64,000 bases of DNA from Lysobacterales bacterium (lineage in GTDB: Bacteria; Pseudomonadota; Gammaproteobacteria; Xanthomonadales; Ahniellaceae). Each line of letters begins with the position of its first letter. Positions within the stretch are counted from its first letter, which is position 1. Location: the NCBI GenBank assembly GCA_016182785.1, contig JACPFU010000038.1, positions 29,378 to 93,377 of the forward strand. The letters are read 5' to 3'. The position numbers were made by a program, and so were the translations under genes. Positions 8,898-17,221 of the stretch are shown in pieces. The notes under the pieces are model-generated. The model was not told the origin of the DNA and made no database searches. It worked only from the letters and a program-made list of their open reading frames with translations.

Positions 8898-10271
8898 TCA
8901 GCGCTCGCCCGTGCGCTGCTGCCGCAGCAGCCAATACACCGGCCAACTCGCGGCGACCAGGCCGAGTGCGAGCAGGCTGTTGCGGGTGTCGCTGTAGACG
9001 GCGGCAGCGAGAAACCCGAGCGAGCCGAGCAGCGCGAGAGCGGGAACCAGCGGATAGAGCGGTACGCGGAACGGCCGCGCTGCCGCCGGGTCGCGTCGCC
9101 GCAACACGAACAGGCTGGTGAAGGTCAGCACGTAGTTCGCGACGAAGAAGAACGCCAGCAGCGACACGACGGTGTCGAAGGTGTTGCTGGCGACGAACGC
9201 GAGCGCCAGCAGCGAGCCGGCGAACAATGCCGGCACCGGCGTGCCACCGGCGTTGACCCGCTGCAGGAGCTGCGGAAACAGGCGGTCGCGGCTCAGCGCA
9301 TAGGGTACGCGCGAGCCCATCATCAGCAGCGCGCTGAGCGATGCAACCAGCGACAGGATCATCAGCACGCGCAACACGGTGTCGCCGACCGGGCCGAACA
9401 GGCGCGTGGCCGCGGTTGCGGCGACGAACGGATCGCCGGCCATCTGCTCGATCGGCACGACGCGCAGGAACGCGGCGTTGAGCAGCAGGTAGATCGCGGG
9501 CACGATCAGCACGCCGCCGATCATCGCGCGCGGCAGGTTGCGACCGGGGTCGCGCACTTCCTCGCCGAAGTAGACCGGCCCGGTCCAGCCGTCGTAGGTG
9601 TAGATCGCCGACTGCAGCGACAGCACCACCGCCGCTGCCAGCGCCATGCCCACCGGCAGTTCGGGTGCAGCTTCGGCAACCGGCGCAGTTGCGGCTTCGG
9701 GCAAGGACACGACCAGCGCCACCACCGCCAGCGCCACCAGCGCGATGCCCTTGAGCAGACTGGTGCCCTGTTGCGCCAGGTCGCCCATGCGCACGCCGCG
9801 CCAGTGCAGCAGCGTGAAGGCAACCAGCAACGCCGCAGCGACGGAGGTCTGCCAACCGGCCAGTGCCGGCAGCAGCGGCCCGAGGTATTCGGCGATCACC
9901 ATTGCCACCGCCGCGGCACTGCCGCAGGTGGCGATCCAGTCGGTCCAGCCGGATACGAATCCGGCGTATCCGCCGAGCGCGTGGTGCACGAAGGTGTACA
10001 GCCCGCCCGAACGCGGCCGCATCGCCGCCAGTTCGGACACGCACAGCGCGCCGAGCAGCGCGTAGACCGCCCCGGCTGCCCACACCAGCAGGAACGCCGC
10101 GGCCGAGGGCAGATGCGCGGCGATCTCGCCGGGCGTGCGCAGGATGCCCATGCCGATGGTGTTGCCGACCAGCACCGCGAGCCCGAAAGCAACGCCGAGC
10201 ACATTCAGCAAGTGGCCGCCGCGACGCGGTGCGGGCGCACTGGGTTCCGCAGCCGATCCTTGCTCCGACAT
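8898..10271 (-). CDS. APC-family amino acid permease
   Basis: 457 residues with about twelve hydrophobic spans. The first span holds GVAFGLAVLVGNTIGMGILR, the glycine-rich helix 1 motif of the amino acid/polyamine/organocation family, followed by RPRSGGLYTFV. A GAGGGG Shine-Dalgarno precedes the ATG at 10271, which is why the 21 extra upstream codons are not used. It probably imports an amino acid by proton symport; the substrate cannot be read from sequence. Confidence 0.9.
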   Translation of the reverse strand: MSEQGSAAEPSAPAPRRGGHLLNVLGVAFGLAVLVGNTIGMGILRTPGEIAAHLPSAAAFLLVWAAGAVYALLGALCVSELAAMRPRSGGLYTFVHHALGGYAGFVSGWTDWIATCGSAAAVAMVIAEYLGPLLPALAGWQTSVAAALLVAFTLLHWRGVRMGDLAQQGTSLLKGIALVALAVVALVVSLPEAATAPVAEAAPELPVGMALAAAVVLSLQSAIYTYDGWTGPVYFGEEVRDPGRNLPRAMIGGVLIVPAIYLLLNAAFLRVVPIEQMAGDPFVAATAATRLFGPVGDTVLRVLMILSLVASLSALLMMGSRVPYALSRDRLFPQLLQRVNAGGTPVPALFAGSLLALAFVASNTFDTVVSLLAFFFVANYVLTFTSLFVLRRRDPAAARPFRVPLYPLVPALALLGSLGFLAAAVYSDTRNSLLALGLVAASWPVYWLLRQQRTGER

Positions 10272-10433
10272 CGCCACGCCCCTCGGCTGGAATCCACCGC
10301 GCGACGATAGTCGAAACCGGGCCCGGAAGCGCACCGCTGGTTCCGGACCGGCGGTTCGTCGCCGGCGACGGCGAGGCTTGGCGCGGCTTCACATTCTGCG
10401 ATACTCACCCCACCCGTCCGCGAGACCGCAACC

Positions 10434-10838
10434 ATGGCCAAAGCCAAGCTTGATGCTCCGACCTTGATGACGATCCTGGCGGGTGGCGTGTTGATGGCCG
10501 GGGGCGCCATCTACATTGCCCGCCTCGGCGCGACCGCCGAGCAGGACCTTCCGGGATTCTTCTCGCAACTGCGCTGGATCATGTTGCTGACCGCGGCGGT
10601 TGCGGTGTTCGTCGCGACCCTGCTGGCGCGGCGCCTGCTCGGTCTGGCCCGGCAAACCGAGTCGCAGCGCCGCTACCCGCCGGAGGGTGCCGAAGCACCG
10701 CCCGCAGGGCTTGCCCCCGATTGCAGCGGCGATCCGGCACTGATGGTGGCGGCACGGCTGCGCGGCTACGCGCTACTGTCGTTGTGCCTCGGCATCGGTG
10801 CCGGCCTGGCCGGGCTGCTGCTGGCGTTCCGCCTCTGA
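10434..10838 (+). CDS. Hypothetical small membrane protein
   Basis: 134 residues with three hydrophobic segments (about 11-30, 46-66 and 110-132). No family is recognised. It is divergent from the APC permease, and its last 66 bases overlap the 3' end of the convergent gene at 10773. The start follows a weak ribosome-binding region, so the gene is likely but not certain. Confidence 0.55.
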   Translation: MAKAKLDAPTLMTILAGGVLMAGGAIYIARLGATAEQDLPGFFSQLRWIMLLTAAVAVFVATLLARRLLGLARQTESQRRYPPEGAEAPPAGLAPDCSGDPALMVAARLRGYALLSLCLGIGAGLAGLLLAFRL

Positions 10839-11480
10839 CGCGATGCGCGCGCGTTCGCGCAAGAGGTGGCAGCGCAACATCTGCGAGCGCGCCGTCGCCA
10901 GCCCGGCCGCGACTTCCGGTGCCGACAGCAGCGACTGCGCGTAACCGCGCGGCTCGATCTCGGCATCCAGCTGCAGCGCATGCACGCTGCGTTCGAGCAG
11001 CATCGCCGAGCGTGCGTAGCCGTAGCCGAGCTCGCGGTCGCCGCGACGGAAATCCGGGCTGAGCAATTCGCCGCCATCGAAGCGCAGGCCCTGCGCGCCG
11101 AGCCGCTCGCTGAATTGCACCGGCACCGGGCCGTCGTCGCGTTCGACCACGCCGGCCAGGCGCAGCACGACCTGCGAGCCGTTGGCGTCGCGGCGCAGCA
11201 GCAACGTGAGCTCGCTGCCATCGAGCGCCGGGTCCGCGAAGCGGAAACGCAGCGGCACCGCTTCGCACAGTGCCGGCAGCGGAGCGCCGCGCTCGCCGCC
11301 GCTTGCAGGTGCCGGGGCGCGGCCGGCATCCGCCGCGGCAGCCAGCGCGCCGGTGCAGGGCTGACCCTGGAATACCCACTGCCCGTCGGCCTGGCGGCAG
11401 CGATGCAGCCGCGGCTGCGCCGGCGCCGCGATCGCGACGAGGAACAGGGCGGCCGCGACCAGGGAATGCTGCATGCGCAT
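10773..11480 (-). CDS. Secreted protein with DUF4124-like N-terminus
   Basis: 235 residues from the ATG at 11480; a second in-frame ATG lies two codons on. A signal peptide (HSLVAAALFLVAIAAPAQ) is followed by LHRCRQADGQWVFQGQPC, the Cys-bracketed opening typical of DUF4124 periplasmic proteins. The remainder is unrecognised and rich in Arg and Ala, ending in a Gln-rich tail. The 3' end overlaps the convergent small membrane protein gene. The exact function is unknown. Confidence 0.65.
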   Translation of the reverse strand: MRMQHSLVAAALFLVAIAAPAQPRLHRCRQADGQWVFQGQPCTGALAAAADAGRAPAPASGGERGAPLPALCEAVPLRFRFADPALDGSELTLLLRRDANGSQVVLRLAGVVERDDGPVPVQFSERLGAQGLRFDGGELLSPDFRRGDRELGYGYARSAMLLERSVHALQLDAEIEPRGYAQSLLSAPEVAAGLATARSQMLRCHLLRERARIASEAERQQQPGQAGTDAEAQRQ

Positions 11481-11531
11481 GCGCGGAGCATGCGATATTC
11501 CGGCGTCCCTGCCCATCCCCGGTACGCGTCC

Positions 11532-11720
11532 ATGCCGACCCTGGTCCTCGCCTTCCTGTCGCGACTGCGTTTCCGCACCCTGTTCGTGCTGACCGCGACG
11601 ATTTTCCTGGTCGACCTGCTGGTGCCCGACTTCATCCCGTTCGTCGACGAGATCCTGCTCGGCGCGCTGACGTTGCTGTTCTCCGCATGGAAGCGCCCGC
11701 AGCGCCCCGCCGCGGAGTAG
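11532..11720 (+). CDS. Small membrane protein (DUF6116-like)
   Basis: 62 residues, mostly one hydrophobic hairpin: LFVLTATIFLVDLLVPDFIPF followed by VDEILLGALTLLFSAWKRP. I recall this pattern as a conserved xanthomonad family of unknown function. It sits 3 bases before tatD on the same strand, so the two are probably cotranscribed. Confidence 0.7.
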   Translation: MPTLVLAFLSRLRFRTLFVLTATIFLVDLLVPDFIPFVDEILLGALTLLFSAWKRPQRPAAE

Positions 11721-11723
11721 CCG

Positions 11724-12512
11724 GTGCGCCTGATCGACAGCCATTGCCATCTGGATGCACCCGAGTTCGACCGCGACCGCGATGCGGTGAGCGCGCGTGC
11801 TTTCGAGGCCGGCGTGATCGCGCAGGTGCTGCCCGCGGTCGCGGCTTCGACGTTCCCGCAGCTCGCGGCACTGTGCCGGGGCCGCCGTGACCGCTACGCC
11901 GCCTATGGCCTGCATCCGGTCTATCTGGAACAGCACCGCGACGCCGACTTGCAGCGGATCGGCGAGTTCATCGAGCGCGAGGGCGCGGTCGCGGTCGGCG
12001 AATGCGGGCTCGACTTCTTCGTCGCCGACCTCGATCGCGAGCGCCAATGCCAGCTGTTCGACGCGCAACTGCGGATCGCGCGCGAGTTCGACCTGCCGCT
12101 GATCCTGCACGCGCGTCGCGCCGTCGACGAGGTGATCTCGCGCCTGCGCCGCGTTGGCGGTCTGCGCGGTGTCGTGCACAGCTTCAGCGGCAGCCTGGAG
12201 CAGGCACGGCAACTGTGGTCGCTTGGCTTCCACCTCGGCATCGGCGGGCCGATCACCTACGAACGCGCGCAACGGCTGCGGCGCATCGTCGCGGCGATGC
12301 CGATGGCCTGGCTGCTGCTCGAATCCGATGCGCCCGACCAGCCGAACGCCAGCGCGCGCGGTGCGCGCAACGAGCCGGCGTCGATCGTCGAAGTGGCCAG
12401 CGTCATCGCCGGTCTGCGTGGGGTCGACGCGGCCAGCATCGCCGCGGCCACCACCGAGAACGCGATCCGCCTGTTCCGGCTTGATCAGGCCGGCCTGGCG
12501 ACCGCGGCCTGA
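11724..12512 (+). CDS. TatD-family metal-dependent deoxyribonuclease
   Basis: 262 residues from a GTG start. The metal-binding motifs are all present in order: DSHCHLD near the N-terminus, GECGLDFF, LHARRAVDEV, VVHSFSGSLEQA and ESDAPDQ. Members of this TIM-barrel family act as Mg-dependent 3'-5' exonucleases or D-aminoacyl-type hydrolases in the cytosol. The last 28 bases overlap the convergent tcdA. Confidence 0.92.
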   Translation: MRLIDSHCHLDAPEFDRDRDAVSARAFEAGVIAQVLPAVAASTFPQLAALCRGRRDRYAAYGLHPVYLEQHRDADLQRIGEFIEREGAVAVGECGLDFFVADLDRERQCQLFDAQLRIAREFDLPLILHARRAVDEVISRLRRVGGLRGVVHSFSGSLEQARQLWSLGFHLGIGGPITYERAQRLRRIVAAMPMAWLLLESDAPDQPNASARGARNEPASIVEVASVIAGLRGVDAASIAAATTENAIRLFRLDQAGLATAA

Positions 12513-13288
12513 TCCGCCGCGGCCAGCAGGCGCTCGAGCGCGCGTCCGACCATCGCCATCGCGAATGCCGCGGTCACGTGCATTGCGGCACCGAGGCCCC
12601 CGCCGCAGTCGAGCTTGCCCGCATCGCCTGCCTGCGGACGCATGCCGCAGACGCTGCCGTCGGCCTGCGGATAGCGCACGTTTTCGAGCGAATACACCGC
12701 CTGTACGCCGAAGTAGCGCTTGGGCCCACGCGGGAAGTGGAACTCGTCACGCAGCTTCTTGCGGATCAGCGCGAGCATGGCGTCGTGCTCGGTCTTGGAC
12801 AGGTCGCGCACGCCGATGCGGGTCGGATCGGTGCGTCCGCCGGCCGATCCGGACACGATCAGCGGCAGCTTGCGCCGGCGGCAGAACGCGATCAGCTCGA
12901 CCTTGACGCGAAAGGCATCGCAGCAGTCGAGCACCAGGTCGTAGCCGCGCCCGAGTTGCTCGGCCAGTGTCGCCGGGGTCACGAACGCCGCTTCGGCATT
13001 CACGCGCAGCGCCGGCGAGATGCAGCGCAGGCGCTCGCCCAGCACCTCGACCTTGAGCCGCCCGAACTGTCCGTCGAGCGCGTGCAGCTGGCGATTGCAG
13101 TTGGACACGCAGACCTCGTCGGCATCGAACAGCGTCAGCTCGCCGACACCGCTGCGCGCGAGCGCCTCGGCCGCCCATGAACCTACGCCGCCGACGCCGA
13201 TCACCGCGACATGGCAATGGCGCAGGCGCGCGAGCGCGCCGCGTCCGTAGAGGCGGTCGATGCCGGCAAAGCGGGCGGCATGGGTCAT
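12485..13288 (-). CDS. tcdA: tRNA threonylcarbamoyladenosine dehydratase
   Basis: 267 residues, matching E. coli TcdA/CsdL (268). It is an E1-like enzyme: VAVIGVGGVGSWAAEALARSG is the nucleotide-binding loop, LFDADEVCVSNCNRQ follows, and the C-terminus has CGGGLGAAMHVTAAFAMAM. TcdA cyclises t6A to ct6A in tRNAs using ATP. The ATG at 13288 is the first good start. Confidence 0.93.
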   Translation of the reverse strand: MTHAARFAGIDRLYGRGALARLRHCHVAVIGVGGVGSWAAEALARSGVGELTLFDADEVCVSNCNRQLHALDGQFGRLKVEVLGERLRCISPALRVNAEAAFVTPATLAEQLGRGYDLVLDCCDAFRVKVELIAFCRRRKLPLIVSGSAGGRTDPTRIGVRDLSKTEHDAMLALIRKKLRDEFHFPRGPKRYFGVQAVYSLENVRYPQADGSVCGMRPQAGDAGKLDCGGGLGAAMHVTAAFAMAMVGRALERLLAAADQAAVARPA

Positions 13289-13432
13289 CGGCGAATCGCG
13301 GCGCGTGGGCGGGCGCGAAGCATAGCCGCAGCCGCCACCGGCAATCGTGTCTGGCCGAGCGGCAAGCGCGCTTGCTAGGCTTGCGACAAAGCGTTCGCGC
13401 CGTGCCGCCGCGAACCTGCCAAGGATGCCCCG

Positions 13433-15961
13433 ATGAAGCTGTTCTCCCTGTTCTCCCGCCCGGTCTGGGAAAGCGCCGACGCCGACAAGCGCGCACGCGC
13501 CGTCTCCACCCTGCACGATCCGGCACTGGCCGAGCGCCTGCCCGACATCGCGCGCCACGATGCCGACGCCAAGGTGCGGCTGGCCGCGGTCCGGCGCATC
13601 GACGACCTGTCGCTGCTCGGCGATCGCGCCCGCCTCGACCTCTCCCCGGAGGTGCGCGACGCCGCCGGCGCGCGCCTGCGCCAGCTGCTGGTCGACACCA
13701 CCGTCGCGCTGGAGGCGCGCATCCGCATCGTGCGCGTGCTCGACAACGCGCCCTTGCTGGAGTGGGTCGCGAATGAAGCGCGCGAGCCGGAGCTTCGCGC
13801 CTGCGCACTGGAGCGCATCACCCGCGTCGCGTTCCTGGTCGAACGCTGCGTCAAGGACGCCGACCCCGGCCTGCGCCTGCAGCTGCTGCAACGCATCGAC
13901 GACCCGGCGCAGCTCGAACGCATCGGCGAACGCGCACGCAAGACCGACAAGCAGCTGTCGCGCATGGCCCGCGAACGCGTGCAGGCGCTGCGCCTCGCCG
14001 CCGGCGACAGCGCCGCCATCGATGCGCGTGCCGATGCGCTGTGCCGCACGCTGGACCAGTTGCTGCGTGCGCGCGGCGACGATGCCGCGCGCCAGTTGGC
14101 GCAGATCGAGGAACAATGGGCGCGGCTCGCGATCGCCGCCGGCGCGCCGATCGCCAGGCGTTACTGCGGTCTGGTCGATACCTTGCGACACCTGCTCAAC
14201 CCGCCGCCGCGGCCCGAGCCGCAACCGCTGGCCGCGGAGCCGGCCGTTGACGCGAATCTGACCGCGGCAGCGGATGCGCAGGCCAGCGCGCGTGATGAAC
14301 TCGCGGTGCACGAGCGCGCCGAAGTCGAAGCCGCCGCGGCCGCACGTGCGCAGGCAGCCGCCGCACACGAAGCCGAACAGGCGCTGCGCCGGCAATGGCG
14401 CGAGCGCGTGCAGCAGGCGATCCATGCCTATGCCGCGGCGCTCGATGGCGGGCGCTTCGTCGAGGCCCGCGCCGCGCGCGCGGCACTGCTGCAGATCGAG
14501 GCCGAGTGGCCGCGATCGCACTGGGAGGAACCCAAGCGACTGGCCACGCTGGAAGCGGAGTACGCCAAGCTCGAGCGCTGGCAACAGTGGTCGGCACGTG
14601 ACCAGAAGCAGCGCTTGTGTGTCGCTGCCGAAGCACTGATCGGCAGCGGGCTGCACCCGGACGCACTGCTCACGCGAGTGCGCGAACTGCAGGGCGAATG
14701 GGAGCGGCTGGTCGCTGGCGAAGCCGCCGCCGACGCCGCGGATGGCATGGCGCGGCGCTTCCGCGCGCTGCTGAACCAGTCCATTGCCCCGGCCAAGCCC
14801 TACCTGGAGAAGCGCCGCGAACTGCGCGACGAAAAGGGCCGAAGCCTCGCCGAACTGCTCGATGCCGCCACCGCCGCGCTCGCCGATCCGGCGCTGCCGC
14901 TGCCGCAACTGCTGGAATGGCGCAAGCAGCTCAACGATGCCGGGGCCCAGGTGGCGGAACTGGTCGGCAGCGCGCGGCGCGAGGCCGGGCAGCGGCGCAA
15001 GCAGCTCGCCGACGCCGTGCATGCCCGCATCGAGTCCTTCAACAGCGAAGCGCGCGAGGCCAAGCAGAAGCTGATTGCGCAGTTGCGCCGCCAGCTCGCC
15101 GCCGCCGACCCGCGCGAGCAGGTGAACCTGGCCAAGGCGGCGATGCCGCAATGGAAGGCCTTGCCGCGCGGCCAGCGCAAGAGCGAGGACGCGCTATGGG
15201 CGGAACTGCGCGCGTTGATCGACCCGGTATTCGAGCAGGATCGCGATGCCAGCCAGCGCGTGCGCGACGAACGCAACGCGCAGCAGCAGGCGGTGGCCGC
15301 GGCGCTGGCGGAGCTCGAAGCGATCGCCGATGCCGATCTGCCGCTGGAGTCGCTGCGCCAGCAATCGACGCAATTGCGCCAGCGCTTCCAGGCGCTCGAA
15401 GGCCGCCAGCGCGACGACGACCTGGCCTGCGATCGCGCCTGGGCCAAGATCGACCGCCGCATCGCGGCACTGCGCGCCGCAGGGGTTCAAGCGGCACGCA
15501 CCCGCAGCGAGCAGCAGGCCGCGCAGATCGCCTCGATCGAACATCGTGTCGCCGGTTCGGCCGCGGATGATTCGGAACCGGCTGCGCTCGAACGCCTGCG
15601 CACGCAGGGGCTCACGTCCGAACTCGCGGCGCGGGTCGAAGCGCTGTCTGCGGCGCTCGTCGACCCGGCGCACGCCACCCGACTGGCGGAGGCACTGGCC
15701 GATGCAAGTGCGGCGAGCGAGCTCGCGCTGCGTTGCGAACTGCTCGCCGGCGTCGCTTCACCCGAGGCGTTTCGCGAACAGCGGCGCCAGCTGCAGATGA
15801 CCCGGCTGGCCGACAAGCTTGCCGGCGGCGCGGTGCGCAGCACGAGCGACGAAGCCGAGCGACTGTGGCGCGAATGGCTGGCCCTGCCCGGCAGCGGCGG
15901 CGACGCGCGCAGCACCTTCGACGAGCGCATCCGCAGCGCGCTTGGCAGCGTGCTCAGCTGA
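13433..15961 (+). CDS. DUF349 domain protein
   Basis: 842 residues, cytosolic. The first 200 residues look like HEAT/armadillo-type helical repeats (pairs such as VRLAAVRRIDDLSLL and LRACALERITRVAFL). The remainder is Arg/Glu/Ala-rich helix with DUF349 repeats and probable coiled coil (for example AKAAMPQWKALPRGQRKSED). The DUF349 family is common in proteobacteria and lacks a firm biochemical role. An AAGGA site precedes the ATG. Confidence 0.85.
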   Translation: MKLFSLFSRPVWESADADKRARAVSTLHDPALAERLPDIARHDADAKVRLAAVRRIDDLSLLGDRARLDLSPEVRDAAGARLRQLLVDTTVALEARIRIVRVLDNAPLLEWVANEAREPELRACALERITRVAFLVERCVKDADPGLRLQLLQRIDDPAQLERIGERARKTDKQLSRMARERVQALRLAAGDSAAIDARADALCRTLDQLLRARGDDAARQLAQIEEQWARLAIAAGAPIARRYCGLVDTLRHLLNPPPRPEPQPLAAEPAVDANLTAAADAQASARDELAVHERAEVEAAAAARAQAAAAHEAEQALRRQWRERVQQAIHAYAAALDGGRFVEARAARAALLQIEAEWPRSHWEEPKRLATLEAEYAKLERWQQWSARDQKQRLCVAAEALIGSGLHPDALLTRVRELQGEWERLVAGEAAADAADGMARRFRALLNQSIAPAKPYLEKRRELRDEKGRSLAELLDAATAALADPALPLPQLLEWRKQLNDAGAQVAELVGSARREAGQRRKQLADAVHARIESFNSEAREAKQKLIAQLRRQLAAADPREQVNLAKAAMPQWKALPRGQRKSEDALWAELRALIDPVFEQDRDASQRVRDERNAQQQAVAAALAELEAIADADLPLESLRQQSTQLRQRFQALEGRQRDDDLACDRAWAKIDRRIAALRAAGVQAARTRSEQQAAQIASIEHRVAGSAADDSEPAALERLRTQGLTSELAARVEALSAALVDPAHATRLAEALADASAASELALRCELLAGVASPEAFREQRRQLQMTRLADKLAGGAVRSTSDEAERLWREWLALPGSGGDARSTFDERIRSALGSVLS

Positions 15962-16013
15962 TTCCGGCCCCTGGATGCGCCGCCGTACTGCGGCGGCGCA
16001 ACATCGAAAGTGC

Positions 16014-16043
16014 TTGCCAGTTCACAGTTTCGGCGCGTAGTTT
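16014..16043 (+). promoter_or_regulatory. Promoter of the M35 peptidase gene
   Basis: TTGCCA (16014-16019), an 18-base spacer and TAGTTT (16038-16043) make a reasonable sigma70 promoter about 50 bases before the start codon at 16095. Confidence 0.5.
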
Positions 16044-16094
16044 CCGCCGGCGCCGACAACATGCCGGCACTGTCAACCAACAGGGGAATCGAGA

Positions 16095-17168
16095 ATGAAG
16101 CATCTGGGTGCATTCGCGCTGGGCACGACCCTGCTCGCCGCTTCCATCGGCCACGCGGTGGCCGCCAACGTCTCCGGCAACGCCTCGCTGCAAGTCGAAA
16201 TGGCGCCGGTCCTCGACAAGGCCGTCGGTGATTACCTGGGATCGGTGCGCTTCACCATGCGCAATCCATCCGACCAGGCCGTGCGCATCCTGAAGTGGCA
16301 GACGCCGTTCTTCGGCGTCGACGCCAAGCTGTTCTCGATCAACGTCGGCGGTGAGGAAGTGCTCTACACCGGGCGTATGATCAAGCGTGGCGAACCGACC
16401 GCGCGCGACTACCTCACGCTGCGTCCGGGCGAAGCACGCTCGATCGACCTCGACCTGTCGGCGTTCTACGACTTCGCCAAGAGCGGCCAGTACGAAGTGC
16501 GCTACGACGAATTCCTGTTCGACAACGGCGGCCGCGCCAAGCGCGTCAACACCACGCCGACGGTGATGTGGGTGGACGGCTCCGACCAGTTTCTGGCGAA
16601 ACGGGTTGAGGACGACCCGTACTTCGGTCTGGGCGTCAAGGCACTCGGCGTGACCCCGACCTTCACCAAGTGCACGACCTCGCAGCAGTCGGCCCTGGTC
16701 ACGGCGCTGAATTCCGCCGACAGCTACGCCGGCAACGCCAAGTCCTACTTCGCGGCGCACTCCTACGCCAACGTCAGCGCCCGCTACACGACGTGGTTCG
16801 GTGCTTCCACCAGTTCCCGCTACACCACCGGCAAGAACCACTTCGACGCGATCCAGGCCGCGTTCGCGACCAAGCCGATCACCGTCGACTGCGGCTGCAA
16901 GAAGACCTACTACGCCTACGTCTATCCGACCCAGCCTTACAAGATCTACGTGTGCAAGGCCTTCTGGACAGCGCCCAACGTCGGCACCGACTCGCGCGCC
17001 GGCACCCTGATCCACGAGATGAGCCACTTCAACGCCGTGGCCGGGACCGATGACCACGTCTACGGCCAGACCGGTGCCAAGAACCTCGCGATCAGCAACC
17101 CGGACAACGCCCTCGACAACGCCGACAACCACGAGTACTTCTCGGAGAACACGCCGGCCCAGAACTGA
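16095..17168 (+). CDS. Secreted M35-type peptidyl-Lys metalloendopeptidase
   Basis: 357 residues. A signal peptide (about 1-23, ending HAVAA) is followed by a beta-rich prodomain-like region (about 25-165) and a C-terminal catalytic domain. HEMSH at 307-311 gives two zinc-binding His and the Glu, and GTDDHVYG just after supplies the Asp ligand typical of aspzincins (deuterolysin, Grifola Lys-specific protease, Aeromonas AsaP1). The paired Cys residues suggest disulfides and export. The gene stands alone and is followed by a strong hairpin. Lys specificity is family knowledge, not demonstrated here. Confidence 0.9.
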   Translation: MKHLGAFALGTTLLAASIGHAVAANVSGNASLQVEMAPVLDKAVGDYLGSVRFTMRNPSDQAVRILKWQTPFFGVDAKLFSINVGGEEVLYTGRMIKRGEPTARDYLTLRPGEARSIDLDLSAFYDFAKSGQYEVRYDEFLFDNGGRAKRVNTTPTVMWVDGSDQFLAKRVEDDPYFGLGVKALGVTPTFTKCTTSQQSALVTALNSADSYAGNAKSYFAAHSYANVSARYTTWFGASTSSRYTTGKNHFDAIQAAFATKPITVDCGCKKTYYAYVYPTQPYKIYVCKAFWTAPNVGTDSRAGTLIHEMSHFNAVAGTDDHVYGQTGAKNLAISNPDNALDNADNHEYFSENTPAQN

Positions 17169-17192
17169 CCGGTTGCTGCACTTCCGATCGAC

Positions 17193-17221
17193 GAATCACC
17201 CGGCCACGTGCCGGGTGATTC
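17193..17221. terminator. Shared hairpin terminator between convergent genes
   Basis: A perfect 12-bp inverted repeat (arm GAATCACCCGGC) closes a five-base loop CACGT. It lies 25 bases after the M35 stop and overlaps the stop codon of the convergent GGDEF gene, so it could serve both directions. The T-rich tail is short. Confidence 0.6.
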
